Position numbers and translations under genes: made by a program. A stretch of DNA of 64,000 bases from Pteria penguin (taxonomy: Eukaryota; Mollusca; Bivalvia; Pterioida; Pteriidae), in contig CM068585.1 in the NCBI GenBank assembly GCA_035048485.1, positions 50,855,186-50,919,185 on the forward strand. Reading direction: 5' to 3'. Below, in pieces: positions 23,406 through 33,749 of the stretch. The notes below the pieces were generated by a model that had not been told where the DNA came from, searched no databases, and saw only the letters and a list, made by a program, of their open reading frames with translations. Position 1 is the first letter of the stretch; each line of letters begins with the position of its first letter.

Positions 23406-23999
23406 TGGTGTCACGTATATTTTTGATTTTGTTTATAGTCTTTTTCATGCCTAAAAGCCTCCAGTTAAATTATCATAATTGCCTATAAGAACTCCTGGGA
23501 TTAGAGATCTAGGAACAGTGGCTTGATATTTAAGACTTACATCCTAGATTTATGATATAAAATGTTTCTTTGATAAATGAATTGGTTATATCTAGCCCAG
23601 TGTTTCATCACAATGTGCAATCCCATCCCATAGTGGTTTGCTATTTGTCTTTAGAAGTTATCTAATATAACTGGATCTTGATTTTGTAATTCACAGATTG
23701 ATTTATATTTTTCAGAGATGCAGAATCTGAGTTCTTAGCGGACTGAAACCTTGCAACAGCATTAACAGCTTGACACAACAGTCTTGTGGAGAATATTTCA
23801 TCTCAGCATTGTAAGATGTTTACAATTTTGATCCAAACACAATCGATACATCGAGATAGACTTATTCCGTCATCTAAATTATTAATGGCTGTACATTGTA
23901 CATGCACATGTATGTGAATAATGAATACCTGTAAACATTTAATAGTATGATCCTAATCCGATTAAAGATAAACATATAACATATAGAAGAATATGAAAT
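23406..23999. other. Stretch without recognised features
   Basis: It may include further decayed retrotransposon sequence upstream of the integrase, but no motif is legible. Confidence 0.35.
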
Positions 24000-24560
24000 T
24001 TAACAATTTTTTATTGAAACTTCATTCTCCGTTCTTTGTTTAGAAAACCTGGTTAATCTGTGATTATTTCGCCACCATGAAATGCGAGCTAAAATTTGCT
24101 CTTGTAAAGCATGTGCCTTATAAATGTGACTTTCATTAGTTTGGTTCAAACCCTTTAGATGTAGAACGACTGCCATTGCATTTGTAAACGTGACGGCAGG
24201 CAGTGGATAATCGTCCTCATCATGATCATTGCACGATTCGAGTGAAGGCTCCTCGCCTTGCAATGAATCCTTGAATATATCGTCTGTGATTGTCTCAAAA
24301 TTGTCAAAGGTTTTGTCACTGTCGACAAACGGTAAGGCGCATATCATAGTCTTCAGCCGACAGAAACGGTCAAACATCGAAGTCATTTCATCATCGATTC
24401 CGTCAACAACATAGCGAAAACCATAAACATAAGGCTTTTTCCACGTCGCCATAGTAAGCGCTTCGATGCGTTTCCTTGGGCGATGTTTCACTTTCATACT
24501 CCAAATCATGTTTCTGCGACAAAACGTCCCCACTGTTTTCCTTTTTAATGGTGTCTGCAA
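24000..24560 (-). CDS. Tigger/pogo-like transposase C-terminal region, possible exon
   Basis: An open frame of 186 codons on the minus strand. A good acceptor (TTTCACCACACTTTTGCAG) overlaps its first codons, so it may be a 3' exon, 24002-24548. The acidic linker and the final TNAMAVVLHLKGL, preceded by ITDDIFKDS, resemble the C-terminal tail of Tigger (pogo-superfamily, CENP-B-like) transposases. In that family ITDEDI and a 'P.tyaeAl..l..l..yl' helix follow the DDE domain. The DDE catalytic domain itself is not seen. A transposon remnant, or an exon of a domesticated gene, are both possible. Confidence 0.38.
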   Translation of the reverse strand: MQTPLKRKTVGTFCRRNMIWSMKVKHRPRKRIEALTMATWKKPYVYGFRYVVDGIDDEMTSMFDRFCRLKTMICALPFVDSDKTFDNFETITDDIFKDSLQGEEPSLESCNDHDEDDYPLPAVTFTNAMAVVLHLKGLNQTNESHIYKAHALQEQILARISWWRNNHRLTRFSKQRTENEVSIKNC

Positions 24561-24639
24561 AAGTGTGGTGAAATCATTTGATATATCCAGCTATATACAC
24601 TTAGAATGTTTGACAGCGTATTAAATATTGTCTCTCTTT

Positions 24640-24720
24640 TATTCAAACACGATTTGACTCTTTCTACTGGGTATATGTGACGGGTGTTGCTAGCAAGCAG
24701 GAGATCATCTTTTCCCTCAT
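24640..24720 (+). repeat. 3'-tail fragment of the Penelope-like element family
   Basis: CACGATTTGACTCTTTCTAC, then GGGTATATGTGACGGGTGTT and GCTAGCAAGCAGGAGAT, match the sequence directly behind the reverse-transcriptase fragment at 52.44 kb. Confidence 0.65.
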
Positions 24721-25354
24721 AATATATTCCTTCATTTAGTCAATTCATCTGTTTGTATATCTATCCTTCAAATGTACTAATATGCAATTCTTTTTTATAA
24801 TTTTATTTGTGCCATGTATATTCGTATTCTCCATCTGTAGTTTTTTATTTGTTGTTGAAATACAAGATCTTCGGATGTTGAGTTATATCTTTATAGTTAG
24901 GGCTCTCCCACTTGATGGGTGCAGAGGAAGACTCTTTTTGATTTTCATATTCACCTGCTTACCTTTTATTAATTTATGGGACTTGATTTAATCTTCATTC
25001 CCCAGTTCGGAAAATTCGAATTCTATCACGTTTGAATGAATTAAACTTGGCTTGGTATAAAAACATGAACATTCCTATCATAACAATAGAAAGTATGCCA
25101 ACAGAAGTTTTATACATGCACATCTTACCCGTTCTCAGTCATTCATATACTATTCTTCAATGTACATGTAATAAATGTGGCTGCTTTGGGCTGCTGTGCG
25201 CTGGTGGAGACTACATATACCTATACATTTTAAAATGATGTATAATGCCACTTGGAACTTACAAAATGCAAGGATTCATTGTAGCAGCTGATTGTGTGTA
25301 CTGTTTTTCGTTAATTTCAAGGTGATCTTACCTGGAGTGCTTTAGATTAGGATT

Positions 25355-25520
25355 TTCACACTTCGTCACATTGCAACAATGTACCTCCATATTTTGTATT
25401 CCTGACACATATTATTTCAATGGTATCATTGATTCAAGTTAGCCTTCATCTTTTCAATCCAGGACTCATTTTGTGATCGATATATTTATATCTGGATTTT
25501 ACTTAGGACTTTAATTTTCA
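25355..25520 (-). repeat. Fragment resembling the 5' part of the LINE at 63.3 kb
   Basis: CATTGCAACAATGTACCTCC, then ATATTTTGTATTCCTGACAC and ATTTTGTG...ATATATTTATATCTGGATTT, parallel the stretch at 63330-63460 in order and spacing. No ORF survives. Confidence 0.45.
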
Positions 25521-25529
25521 TTTTTTTTT

Positions 25530-26470
25530 TTTATTTATAAGGATATTCTGTCTTTATTGAATATTAACAAGTTTTATTGTATAAATTTGGTTCAATATAG
25601 ATTGCAAAAGGTCATCTTCAACATTTAAATCTGATTACTCAAGAAGAAGAGTGCATTCATACCTTTAAAAGTGAAGATCAAGTGATAAACAGATGCATGC
25701 AGAATGAAGTGCCAAATTTCATGAAGAAGTATGAAATAAATTGGAAAAGAACACAACATCCAAACTTTGTGCTTGTTTACCGGTTGGCCAAAATATCCAC
25801 TGTTCCTCGATTGAATGGAGTCCATCAAACACTTTACTGGTTGTCATGAATCATAGCCCAATTAAAGTTGCTTTTTTGGTATCAATTGCTTGTCGTTCAT
25901 GTTCTTCATCAGATATCAGTGGATAATCTGAAATAAGGATACCGAGCAGCAACTCAAAACTGGATGAACTAATACCAAAATGACATCTGAATGAATGAAA
26001 ACTATATTTTGGCAAAAGTGACTGAATAGAATTAGCAACCACCACGGGTTCTAGTAAAATTGGAATTTGAACAATTGTGTATAGTGTATAATACATAAAC
26101 AGGAGCATGCTGAATTCAGATTTGAGATCTATTTTACTTTATCTCTTCAGACACAGGTGTTTTAGGGGTATATAAGACGCCCCCGTGGGTCGACGCGAAA
26201 AGAAAAAAAAAGTTTCATTTGAAAAAATAAAACGTCAGCATTATAATGTAAGAAGGGTAAACAAGAAATATCTAATGTTACCTGCTATATCACATGACAA
26301 ATAAACATGCTGAATTCAAATTTGCAAACCATTCATCTGTATCTTGTGAGGTTATGGCGTAATAGTGTTATAAATGTACCCAGTGTAGGGCTTCCACGGA
26401 TAAAAAGAGCATCAAAACTCAATAGAAAAAAATGTAGGCAACCGAAAAACAGTATAAACAAGATGTTTTT
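25530..26470. other. Stretch without a recognised gene
   Basis: Short overlapping open frames occur on both strands near 25.6-26.1 kb, but none has recognisable motifs. Confidence 0.35.
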
Positions 26471-26478
26471 TTTTTTTT

Positions 26479-26700
26479 GTGAAACACTGATGCCCCCGGT
26501 GGCAATAAAGTCCAAAATGATTTTTTTTTAATAAAGGTCACGTTCAAGGTGACACGGTCATGGAACTTGGTGTCAACTGAAAAGATTGTATTAGTAGAGT
26601 ATGCATGCCAAATATGAAGTCTCTATCTCTTTTGTTTTATAAGTTATACCAAAGTTAAAGTTTTGCCATAGAGTCACAGACAGACAGAATTTTGTTAATT
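26479..26700 (+). repeat. Dispersed repeat, 'GTGAAAC...TGATGCC...GTGGCAATAAAGTCC' family, copy 1
   Basis: GTGAAACACTGATGCCCCCG, GGCAATAAAGTCCAAAA, AAGGTCACGTTCAAGGTGAC, TATGAAGTCTCTATC, AAAGTTAAAG and ACAGACAGACAG occur in the same order as at 38512-38850. Confidence 0.7.
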
Positions 26701-27325
26701 TTGATGCAAAATTGTGAAACCCCCCCAATTAAAGAGAGCCCACTGTGACTTTTTTTAATATGATCTTAATCTGAAGCAAAACACATTGTCAACACAATTA
26801 ACATAACAGTAAACATGAATAGAACTTAAAATATGAACAGAATTTTAACACATCCTGTTGAACAAATCATAAATGGATATTGTAAAAATGATTCATTAAT
26901 AATTATTATTGAAACTTGAAGGGAAGGACAGACATTATATTAAGTCCAAACATCCCCAAAGGTGACAACACGGGACCATGATCTTCACCCTCTTTGTTAG
27001 TTGCTTTTAAATGGGCATACATATTTCAAAAATATTTTCATATTTAGATTTATGACCTCTGCACTGTCTTTGGTATACATGTGGGAGGTTATTTACCTTT
27101 TCTATATATACATAATTTTTGTTAAACAACTGCAAAAGGAAGTAGGAGGGTTGGGTCTATGCACCATCCAACCATTCCAACATAAGTCATTGTACAATCA
27201 AACATTATTTTTTTATTAGTTATGCTTATTAGTGTGCTGTATTATCTGTGATAATGTGTGTATATGTGTCATACAACTCAGTCAGATGCACAATGAAAAA
27301 CAAATGCCTTACTAATCATTTTATA
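26701..27325. other. Stretch without recognised features
   Basis: Nothing coding or structured was recognised. Confidence 0.35.
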
Positions 27326-27326
27326 A

Positions 27327-27360
27327 CAAGAGGCCCGAATTGGATTACTATACAGTATTG
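27327..27360 (+). repeat. Truncated left end of the same Helitron-like family
   Basis: ACAAGAGGCCCGAATTGGAT matches the left terminus at 27786 and then diverges. Confidence 0.4.
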
Positions 27361-27427
27361 ATCAACATCCCAATATCCAGCTTTCATATATGCATGTTTG
27401 CTGTGTCGCGTGCATTAATGGCGGATG

Positions 27428-27590
27428 CAGCTAGCCGAGCAGGAGATGCTGAATCATCCTAGGCCCCTACTCTCACCTCTGTTTTCCGAGTTCCACGATT
27501 GTTCACCGTGTTACTGTTGTCAGTGCCACGGTGACAGTGCATCAGTTCTTTTGTATTTTTCATTCTTGTATATATATCCATAATCTAACA
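27428..27590 (+). repeat. 3'-tail fragment of the Penelope-like element family
   Basis: CTAGCCGAGCAGGAGATGCT, then CTCTCACCTCTG, GTGTTACTGTTGTCAGTGCC, ACGGTGACAGTGCATCAGTT and CTTTTGTATTTTTCA follow the shared tail order also seen at 31.55, 51.23, 52.46 and 58.41 kb. Confidence 0.65.
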
Positions 27591-27785
27591 TGTCTAAATG
27601 TATCATAAGAGGCAGGTCCCTTCACAAGGGTCGGCACGAGGCCGTTCTGGGTAAAAATATCTCAAAAACTACAGTAGGAAAATTGATCATTTTTTCGTTA
27701 GTGGTGAAATGCTAAATAAAAAGAGTTTTCAGAGAATCGTAGAAAAATTCATCGCTTGGTTCAATTTTGGGGGGAAATCTAAAAA

Positions 27786-30331
27786 CAAGAGGCCCAAGTG
27801 GGCCTATATCGCTCACCTGAGTACCTATATTATCAGTCATGCATGAAGGAAGAATTCATTTATTTTTGCATTAATGTGACTAAGTCAACACAGATGTTGA
27901 AAATATGTCAAATTTTATTTCAGGCTAGAATAAAAAACAACACTTTTTTGCACATCCATTCAGGTGATTTTGATATTAAGCATTTCCTTTGTCTCTGCAA
28001 GATGTCATTCAGGGCAACAAGTTAGTCATTTTCTTTAGGTGGGGCCTTTTGTTGACTGATTTCAAGTCTGGGTCATGAACAACAATTGTTTCAAATATTG
28101 TCCAGATCTAACTTAAAATTGCCTAATTTCATATGTTGAGTGTTGAGAAACATCTAAAAACTTATTTAGATGTGTAAAGAAATGAAAAAAAAATTTTGAC
28201 CACAGCTGGATTTGAACCGCTACTCTCCATATTTCAATTACCAAGTGGTATATGTACTATTGTGAGAACTGCTTTTTAGACATGGTGGCATTATCTGTTA
28301 ACCAATTTGGATGAAATTTACCAAATTGATAGAGGACTTTTAGTACTTCATGTATTCCATGTTTCATTAAAATCTTTCATGTGGTATAACAGCAGAAGTG
28401 AAAAATGTGATTGAATTGTTCCTATACACCCTCATTTGGAAGTCTTAAAAAATTCATAGAAAATCCAAAAATTGAGATATTGACAAAATTCTTTCAAAGT
28501 AACAATCCTTACCATAATTATGATCACAATAGTCCATAAGAAATCATCATTATCAATTAACTAGGAAATATGACACTTTTTTCTGCATTGAATCACCAAG
28601 TCCAAAGAAATGTCGAAAAAAATTCTAAAATTTGCTTTGGAAGGGAACCAAAATGACAATACATCTTCACTCATCCCTCTAGATCATTTCTATGCACTCT
28701 GTTTGTCTCTGTATACAGCCCGTATGAAAAAGAATATTGTTAAACGAGGGAACTCTTTTGTGACCTACTCTTGACTATGGTGGCGCCACCTGTAAAGAGG
28801 TCTGGACGAAAACAACAGAATTTGAAGAGGATCATATGTGACTTATTTCTACCAAGATTTATTAAAATCCTTCAAACCGTTTTGTAGAAAAAGTTGAAAA
28901 TGTGAAAAATGGCCAACCCCCCCCCTTTTTTTTTTGGAAGTCTTAAACGTAAAATTCCTAATTTCATATGTTGAGTGTTGAGAAACATCTAAAAACTTAT
29001 TTAGATGTGTAAAAAAAAAAAAAAAATTTTTTTGACCACAGCTGGATTTGAACCGCTACTCTCCATATTTCAATTACCAAGTGGTATATGTACCATTGTG
29101 AGACCTACTTTTAGACATGGTGGCATTATCTGTTAACCAATTTGGATGATCCGCACAAAAAACAAAACCTTTGAAAAGGACTATGAAAACTTGCATCCTA
29201 CCCAGTTTTATCACAATCCTTCAAGTTGTTCTGTAGATCAAGTTGAAGATATGAAAAATTGTCCTCCCCCCCCCCCCTTTTCTTGGAAGTCTTAAAAAAT
29301 TCATAAAAAATTAAAAAATCGAGATATTGAAAAAATTCCTTCACACCAGCATTCCTTACCATAGAAATGATTAAATGAAACCAAATGAATGCATCAATGT
29401 TTACTAAAAAAAAATAATAACTCTTTAATGCATTAAAATAACAAAGTCCAAAAAAAAAATGAAAAAACGTCAAAAATTTGATTTCGGAATGGAACCAAAA
29501 ATATCAACACTTCTTCCCATATGCCTCTATCTCATTCCTATGCAGTCGGTTTGTCGCTGTATGCATCCGATCTGAATAAGAAGTTTGTCAAAGGAGGGTA
29601 CCCTCTGTGACCTACTTTTGTCTGTGGTGGTGCCACCTGTTCATGGATCCTGACAAAGATGACCACATTTGTCGGGGACCTTGAGTATTTGATGCATGCC
29701 AAGTTTCATTGAATTCCAGCAAGTGGTTCCGAAGAAAAAGTTCAAACTGTGAAATGTTTACACCAATTATCCCACCCCCCCTTTTTCTTGAAAGTCTTAA
29801 AAAATTCATAAAAAATCAAAAACATAAAATATTGAAAAATTTTCTTCGCAGTAGTATTTCTTACCATCAAAATGATCAAATTAAACCAAATTAATGCATC
29901 AATGTTTACTAAAAGAAAAAAATACCTCTTTTCTGCATTAAAATTACCAAGTACAAAAAAACGTCAAAAAAACGTCAAAAATTTGATTTCGGAATGGAAC
30001 CAAAAATAACAACACTTCTTCACACATCCCTATAGATCATTCCTATGCATTTGGTTTGTCTCTGTATGCCCCCGGTCTGAAGAAGAAGTTTGTCAAAGGA
30101 GGGTACCCTCTTTGACCTACTTTTGCCTGTGGTGGCGCCACCTGTTGATGAATCCGGACGAAAAACAACAACACTTGTAGGGGACCATGAGTACTACATG
30201 CTTATCAAGTTTCATCAAATTCTGTTCAGTGGTTCTGGAGAAGAAGTTGAAAATGTGAAAAGTTAACGACGGACGACGGACGGTGATTGATCATATTAGC
30301 TCACTTGAGCCTTTGGCTCAGGTGAGCTAAA
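27786..30331 (+). mobile_element. Helitron-like non-autonomous element with internal tandem units
   Basis: The left end begins ACAAGAGGCCCAAGTGGGCC. The right end is a strong hairpin, GCTCACTTGAGCC-TTT-GGCTCAGGTGAGC at 30299-30327, followed by TAA, so the element closes in CTAA. A 3' hairpin ending CTRR is the hallmark of Helitrons, and this end sequence is a common bivalve repeat terminus. Inside, about 503-bp units recur: GGCGCCACCTGT or its variant lies at 28782, 29630 and 30133. A 198-bp segment at 28120-28317 is repeated at 28953-29150. No Rep/helicase ORF is present, so it is non-autonomous. The exact left boundary and the superfamily are inferred. Confidence 0.6.
28953..29150 (-). repeat. 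Second copy of an internal 198-bp segment with a tRNA-like B-box
   Basis: It is nearly identical to 28120-28317 apart from an A/T-run expansion. On the minus strand GGTTCAAATCCAGC is a perfect B-box-like sequence, with TACCACTTGGTAATTGA upstream. The segment may derive from a tRNA-related SINE captured by the element. Confidence 0.55.
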
Positions 30332-30783
30332 AACCCACTATTTTTAACGCTTTGAAATGTCGTAATCAGATATTATGGGAATTAATTTCGATATATTAAT
30401 GTTGGGTAGATACATTTCGGTTAAACTACGCTGATTTTACAAGTTGTTGATAATTTCTTAATATTATTAATGTTTTTAAGACGCCGACTATTTTAACGAT
30501 TACAATCGATCGGCATGCGCTAAAACTTGCGCAGCGCATTAAAACTCGTACCGAGAACGGACCCGTTAAATGCTTTCTCTGTAGAGGCACGATGAGACAT
30601 GGTTTCTTGTATGTTAGATAATAGTACACAGCCTAGTTTACTTACTTCTCTCTGTTGTTCTCTAAAATAACTGGTTGTTTATGTCCTCTAAAATGTCCTT
30701 AAATGTAGCAAGTGTGCACTGACTACTTTCATTTAACATTTCTTGTAGTTCAAGTACGTATGAATGCTGCTCCTCATCGGTAA
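30332..30783. other. Stretch without recognised features
   Basis: Nothing coding or structured was recognised between the Helitron-like end and the coiled-coil ORF remnant. Confidence 0.35.
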
Positions 30784-31310
30784 CTATGTACATGTAAATA
30801 CAAATTGCCTTTCCATACTTCTTTTTCTCATTTGTGTAGAGTGTAGTATTACCTTTTTCCCTAACACTTCATCAATTTGTTTGTGAGCTATGGACATCTT
30901 AGCATCTGAAATTCTATTGACTGTTGTTGCTGATGGTACAGCATTTGGGGTTTTCTCGCCAAACTGCAGCACTTCTCTTATAACGTGTCCCACCTTTTCC
31001 GAATGTACTTCAAGGTTTGTTAAGTTCATTTCACATACCACAGCCTTTGTACTGTATTGGTTGGTAGTTATTTCATAGAGAATAAAATTTTTGTTATCAT
31101 CCAACAAGTCTTGCAAGTACTGCTCATTTTGTTCAGCATTCCTTTACTGAAGTCTTGAGTTATCAATTTCCTTTTCTTTTTCATCATATTCTAATACTCT
31201 CTTCTGTAAACGTTTCAGTTTTCCTTCACCTGAACTGACCTTCTGTTTAAGCTGTTGATTTCTGCGACGCTCCTTCAAGTGCATCTGATAGTATATGTCC
31301 CTTTATTTAT
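30784..31310 (-). pseudogene. Coiled-coil ORF remnant of unknown function
   Basis: The minus-strand frame reads a charged coiled coil (HLKERRRNQQLKQKV, then KLKRLQKRVLEYDEKEKEID) interrupted by an in-frame TAA near 31147. It then continues into QDLLDDNKNFILYEIT, LEVHSEKVGHVIREVL and PSATTVNRISDAKMSIAHKQ. The coiled coil followed by a 'V..VI..VL...GK.PN..PS..TV..I' block recalls a recurrent family of repeat-associated bivalve proteins of unknown function. The stop indicates a broken copy, unless an intron removes it. Confidence 0.45.
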
Positions 31311-31551
31311 GCTCTCATGCTCCAAACGACACAGATTCGAAATCCAATTCAAATCCTCCCTTGTAACGTTCATGAAGTGTGTTTAAAATTCCTTGCTAAG
31401 TGGTGTCTGCGTACCTGTATCATAACGGTGTCATAATATAGGAAATAACCTACCACTTTTGTTTGCCTTCAAAACTGTTGGCGATTGCTTGCTGTCTGGG
31501 TCTATAACCATAATAGATGGCTGAATGTCCACCGGTTGTTGTGTTTCATTG

Positions 31552-31915
31552 TCTTCTCACTGCTGTGACGGGTGATGCATGCAAACAGGAGACGCTTACT
31601 CTCCCCGGGCACCTGGTCTCACCTCGGAATTTTTCAGTATTTCGGGGTTCACAACAGTTTCTTTTTGAAACTTACACGATTTTGTATCTGTCCTTGGACT
31701 TTGAGATTGATTAACGGTTTGGTACTTCTTTGATATTGATTCTAGTCGAACTGGTAGTTACGTTTTCCCGTCACCATCTTCATCCTGCATTGTTATGTTT
31801 CATGTACATATTTTCACTCTACTGGTACTTTAAAAGTTACGTGAAATTTTTAAGTGAAACCTATTTTTTGACAATCTGGGTGCGACAAGTCATACTGGAT
31901 AAGCCAAGTTCTATA
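31552..31915 (+). repeat. 3'-tail copy of the Penelope-like element family
   Basis: GCTGTGACGGGTGATGCATG, CAAACAGGAGACGCTTACTC and TCCCCGGGCACCTGGTCTCA match the tail behind the reverse-transcriptase fragment at 52.44-52.55 kb. No reverse-transcriptase sequence precedes it, so this is a 5'-truncated copy. Confidence 0.65.
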
Positions 31916-31931
31916 TAGATATATTATCAGT

Positions 31932-32070
31932 TACATAATTAGTGACCTGATACGGAAAAATACACGGTGTGTAAAGAAAACCCGTATCTGGCGAGGGGAT
32001 GCCGAGTGAGCCCGATACGGGTTTTCTTTTCACACCCTGTATTTTTCCGTATCAGGCCACTAACTATGTA
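31932..32070. repeat. Large imperfect palindrome (foldback), arms about 56 bp
   Basis: The left arm starts TACATAATTAGTGACCTGAT and passes ACGGAAAAATACACGGTGTG to GAAAACCCGTATC. The right arm is its reverse complement with few mismatches, from GATACGGGTTTTC to CACTAACTATGTA. The loop is about 25 bases (TGGCGAGGGGATGCCGAGTG...). It could be a foldback MITE or an RNA hairpin source. Confidence 0.85.
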
Positions 32071-32288
32071 TCGAATTTATCACCTTTCTGTTAATGTTCA
32101 CCAATAATAAGACAGTTGTAGGGCGGTTAATACATGTACGTATGGCGGAAAAATCTGATGTTATGACGTGCGCTGTTTCTCTTGTGTGACGTCCTAGCAA
32201 TATATCAGTAACGTTACATCCGTTGCTGTTACGCTGAAAACACAACAAAGAGGCTGTAAAATGCTAATTATCGCGGGGGTTTTTTTCT

Positions 32289-32828
32289 CGATATGGTAAG
32301 TCATCAAATATTGAAACCGATACTTTCAATTCATTAGATTGTGATGAAGTTTATACCGAAAGAAAATCATCAGAAAAGATCCATAGCAACGAGGTCATCG
32401 TCAGTCATCTTGGATATCTCGCCTCAGTCTCGAATCCAACACTCACCGGATACAATTTTTACGCACAATACGGATATTTTCACGGCGTCATGTGACCAAT
32501 ATCTGTCCAATAAGATTCCAACAATTTTGTCTGAGACGTGATAATTGACAGTTTTTTTTTCCTCGATATGGTAAGTCATCAAATATTGAAACCGATACTT
32601 TCAATTCATTAAATTGTGATGAAGTTTATACCGAAAGAAAATCATCAGAAAAGATTCATAGCAACGAGGTCATCGTCAGTCATCTTGGATATCTTGTCTC
32701 AGTCTCGAATCCAAAACTCACCGGATACAGTTTTTACGCACAATACGGATATTTTCACGGCGTCATGTGACCAATATCTGTCCAATAAGATTCCAACAAT
32801 TTTCTCTGAGGCATGACAATTGACAGTA
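32289..32828 (+). repeat. 275-bp direct duplication, two nearly identical copies
   Basis: Copies begin CGATATGGTAAGTCATCAAA at 32289 and 32564. Both keep a 66-codon open frame starting MMKFIPKENHQKR, with only a handful of amino acid differences (for example S/F at residue 14). No family is recognised. Retention of the frame after a recent duplication is not by itself evidence of coding. Confidence 0.85.
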
Positions 32829-33149
32829 TTAAAATGTGTGTATTGTATAGATTACACGACTGTTGGCCAACCAGTTATGTAGACTACATTGCAGTAGTTG
32901 CTGTGAATGGTTTTTGCTAATCTTGTATCTTTTCAGCTGGCTGAATTGGTATGATGTATCCTGGTGCCAATTTTGTTAAGGATCTTGGCTATCCTCCCAT
33001 TACAACGCCTTTCATACCATGAAAACATTATAAAACAATATGTAAAACTTCAAATAAAATTCATTCAGATTCAATGTTACAGTCACGCAGTGTCATCATT
33101 GGAGTAAGCATGGTGTTATTAATGCTTACTTCTTAAAGGGGTCCATGAA

Positions 33150-33225
33150 TGTCCACTGTGGTACTCTATTGCTAGTGCCACAGTGACAGTGCACCCAGTT
33201 CTTTTGTATTTCACAAATATAGTAA
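33150..33225 (+). repeat. Fragment of the Penelope-like 3' tail
   Basis: GTCCACTGTGGTACTCTATT, GCTAGTGCCACAGTGACAGT and TTCTTTTGTATTTCAC match the distal tail seen at 58.48 kb. Confidence 0.55.
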
Positions 33226-33305
33226 TACACATGTACATAAATTCACTGAATGTTGTATATAGTTAATATCACAATAATAATATAATAATCAAGAAGCATA
33301 TACCG

Positions 33306-33745
33306 CATTTTGCTGTAGCGTTGGTGGAATAATATTGATAGTACTGGCATCTGTCTCACGTTCACTTTGCTGCGTTGGTGGTATAATATTTATGGTATCA
33401 GTATCTGTCTGACATTCACTTTGCTGCGTTGGTGATTAATATTGATGGTACGGGTATCTGTCTCACGTTCACCTTGCTGCGTTGATGGGATAATATTGAT
33501 GGTACCGGTATCTGTCTGACGTTCATTTCGCTGCGTTGGTGGTATAAAATTAATGGTACGGGTATCTGTCTGACATTCACTTTGCTGTGTTGGTAGTATA
33601 ATATTGATGGTATCTGTATCTGTCTGACATTCACTTTGCTGTAGCGTTGGTGGTATAATATTGATGGTATCTGTATCTGTCTCATGTTCACTTTGCTGCG
33701 TTGGTGGTATAATATTTACTGTATCGGTATGACATTCACTTTCAG
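33306..33745 (-). repeat. Minisatellite, unit about 57-60 bp, about seven copies
   Basis: Units contain TTGGTGGTATAATATTGATG, then GTATCGGTATCTGTCTGAC, then ATTCACTTTGCTGCG, with substitutions and small indels. Because the unit is near a multiple of three, the minus strand reads a repeated peptide (NVRQIPVPSILYHQRSK) over five copies at 33416-33691. I treat the peptide as a by-product of the repeat. Confidence 0.85.
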
Positions 33746-33749
33746 CCTC

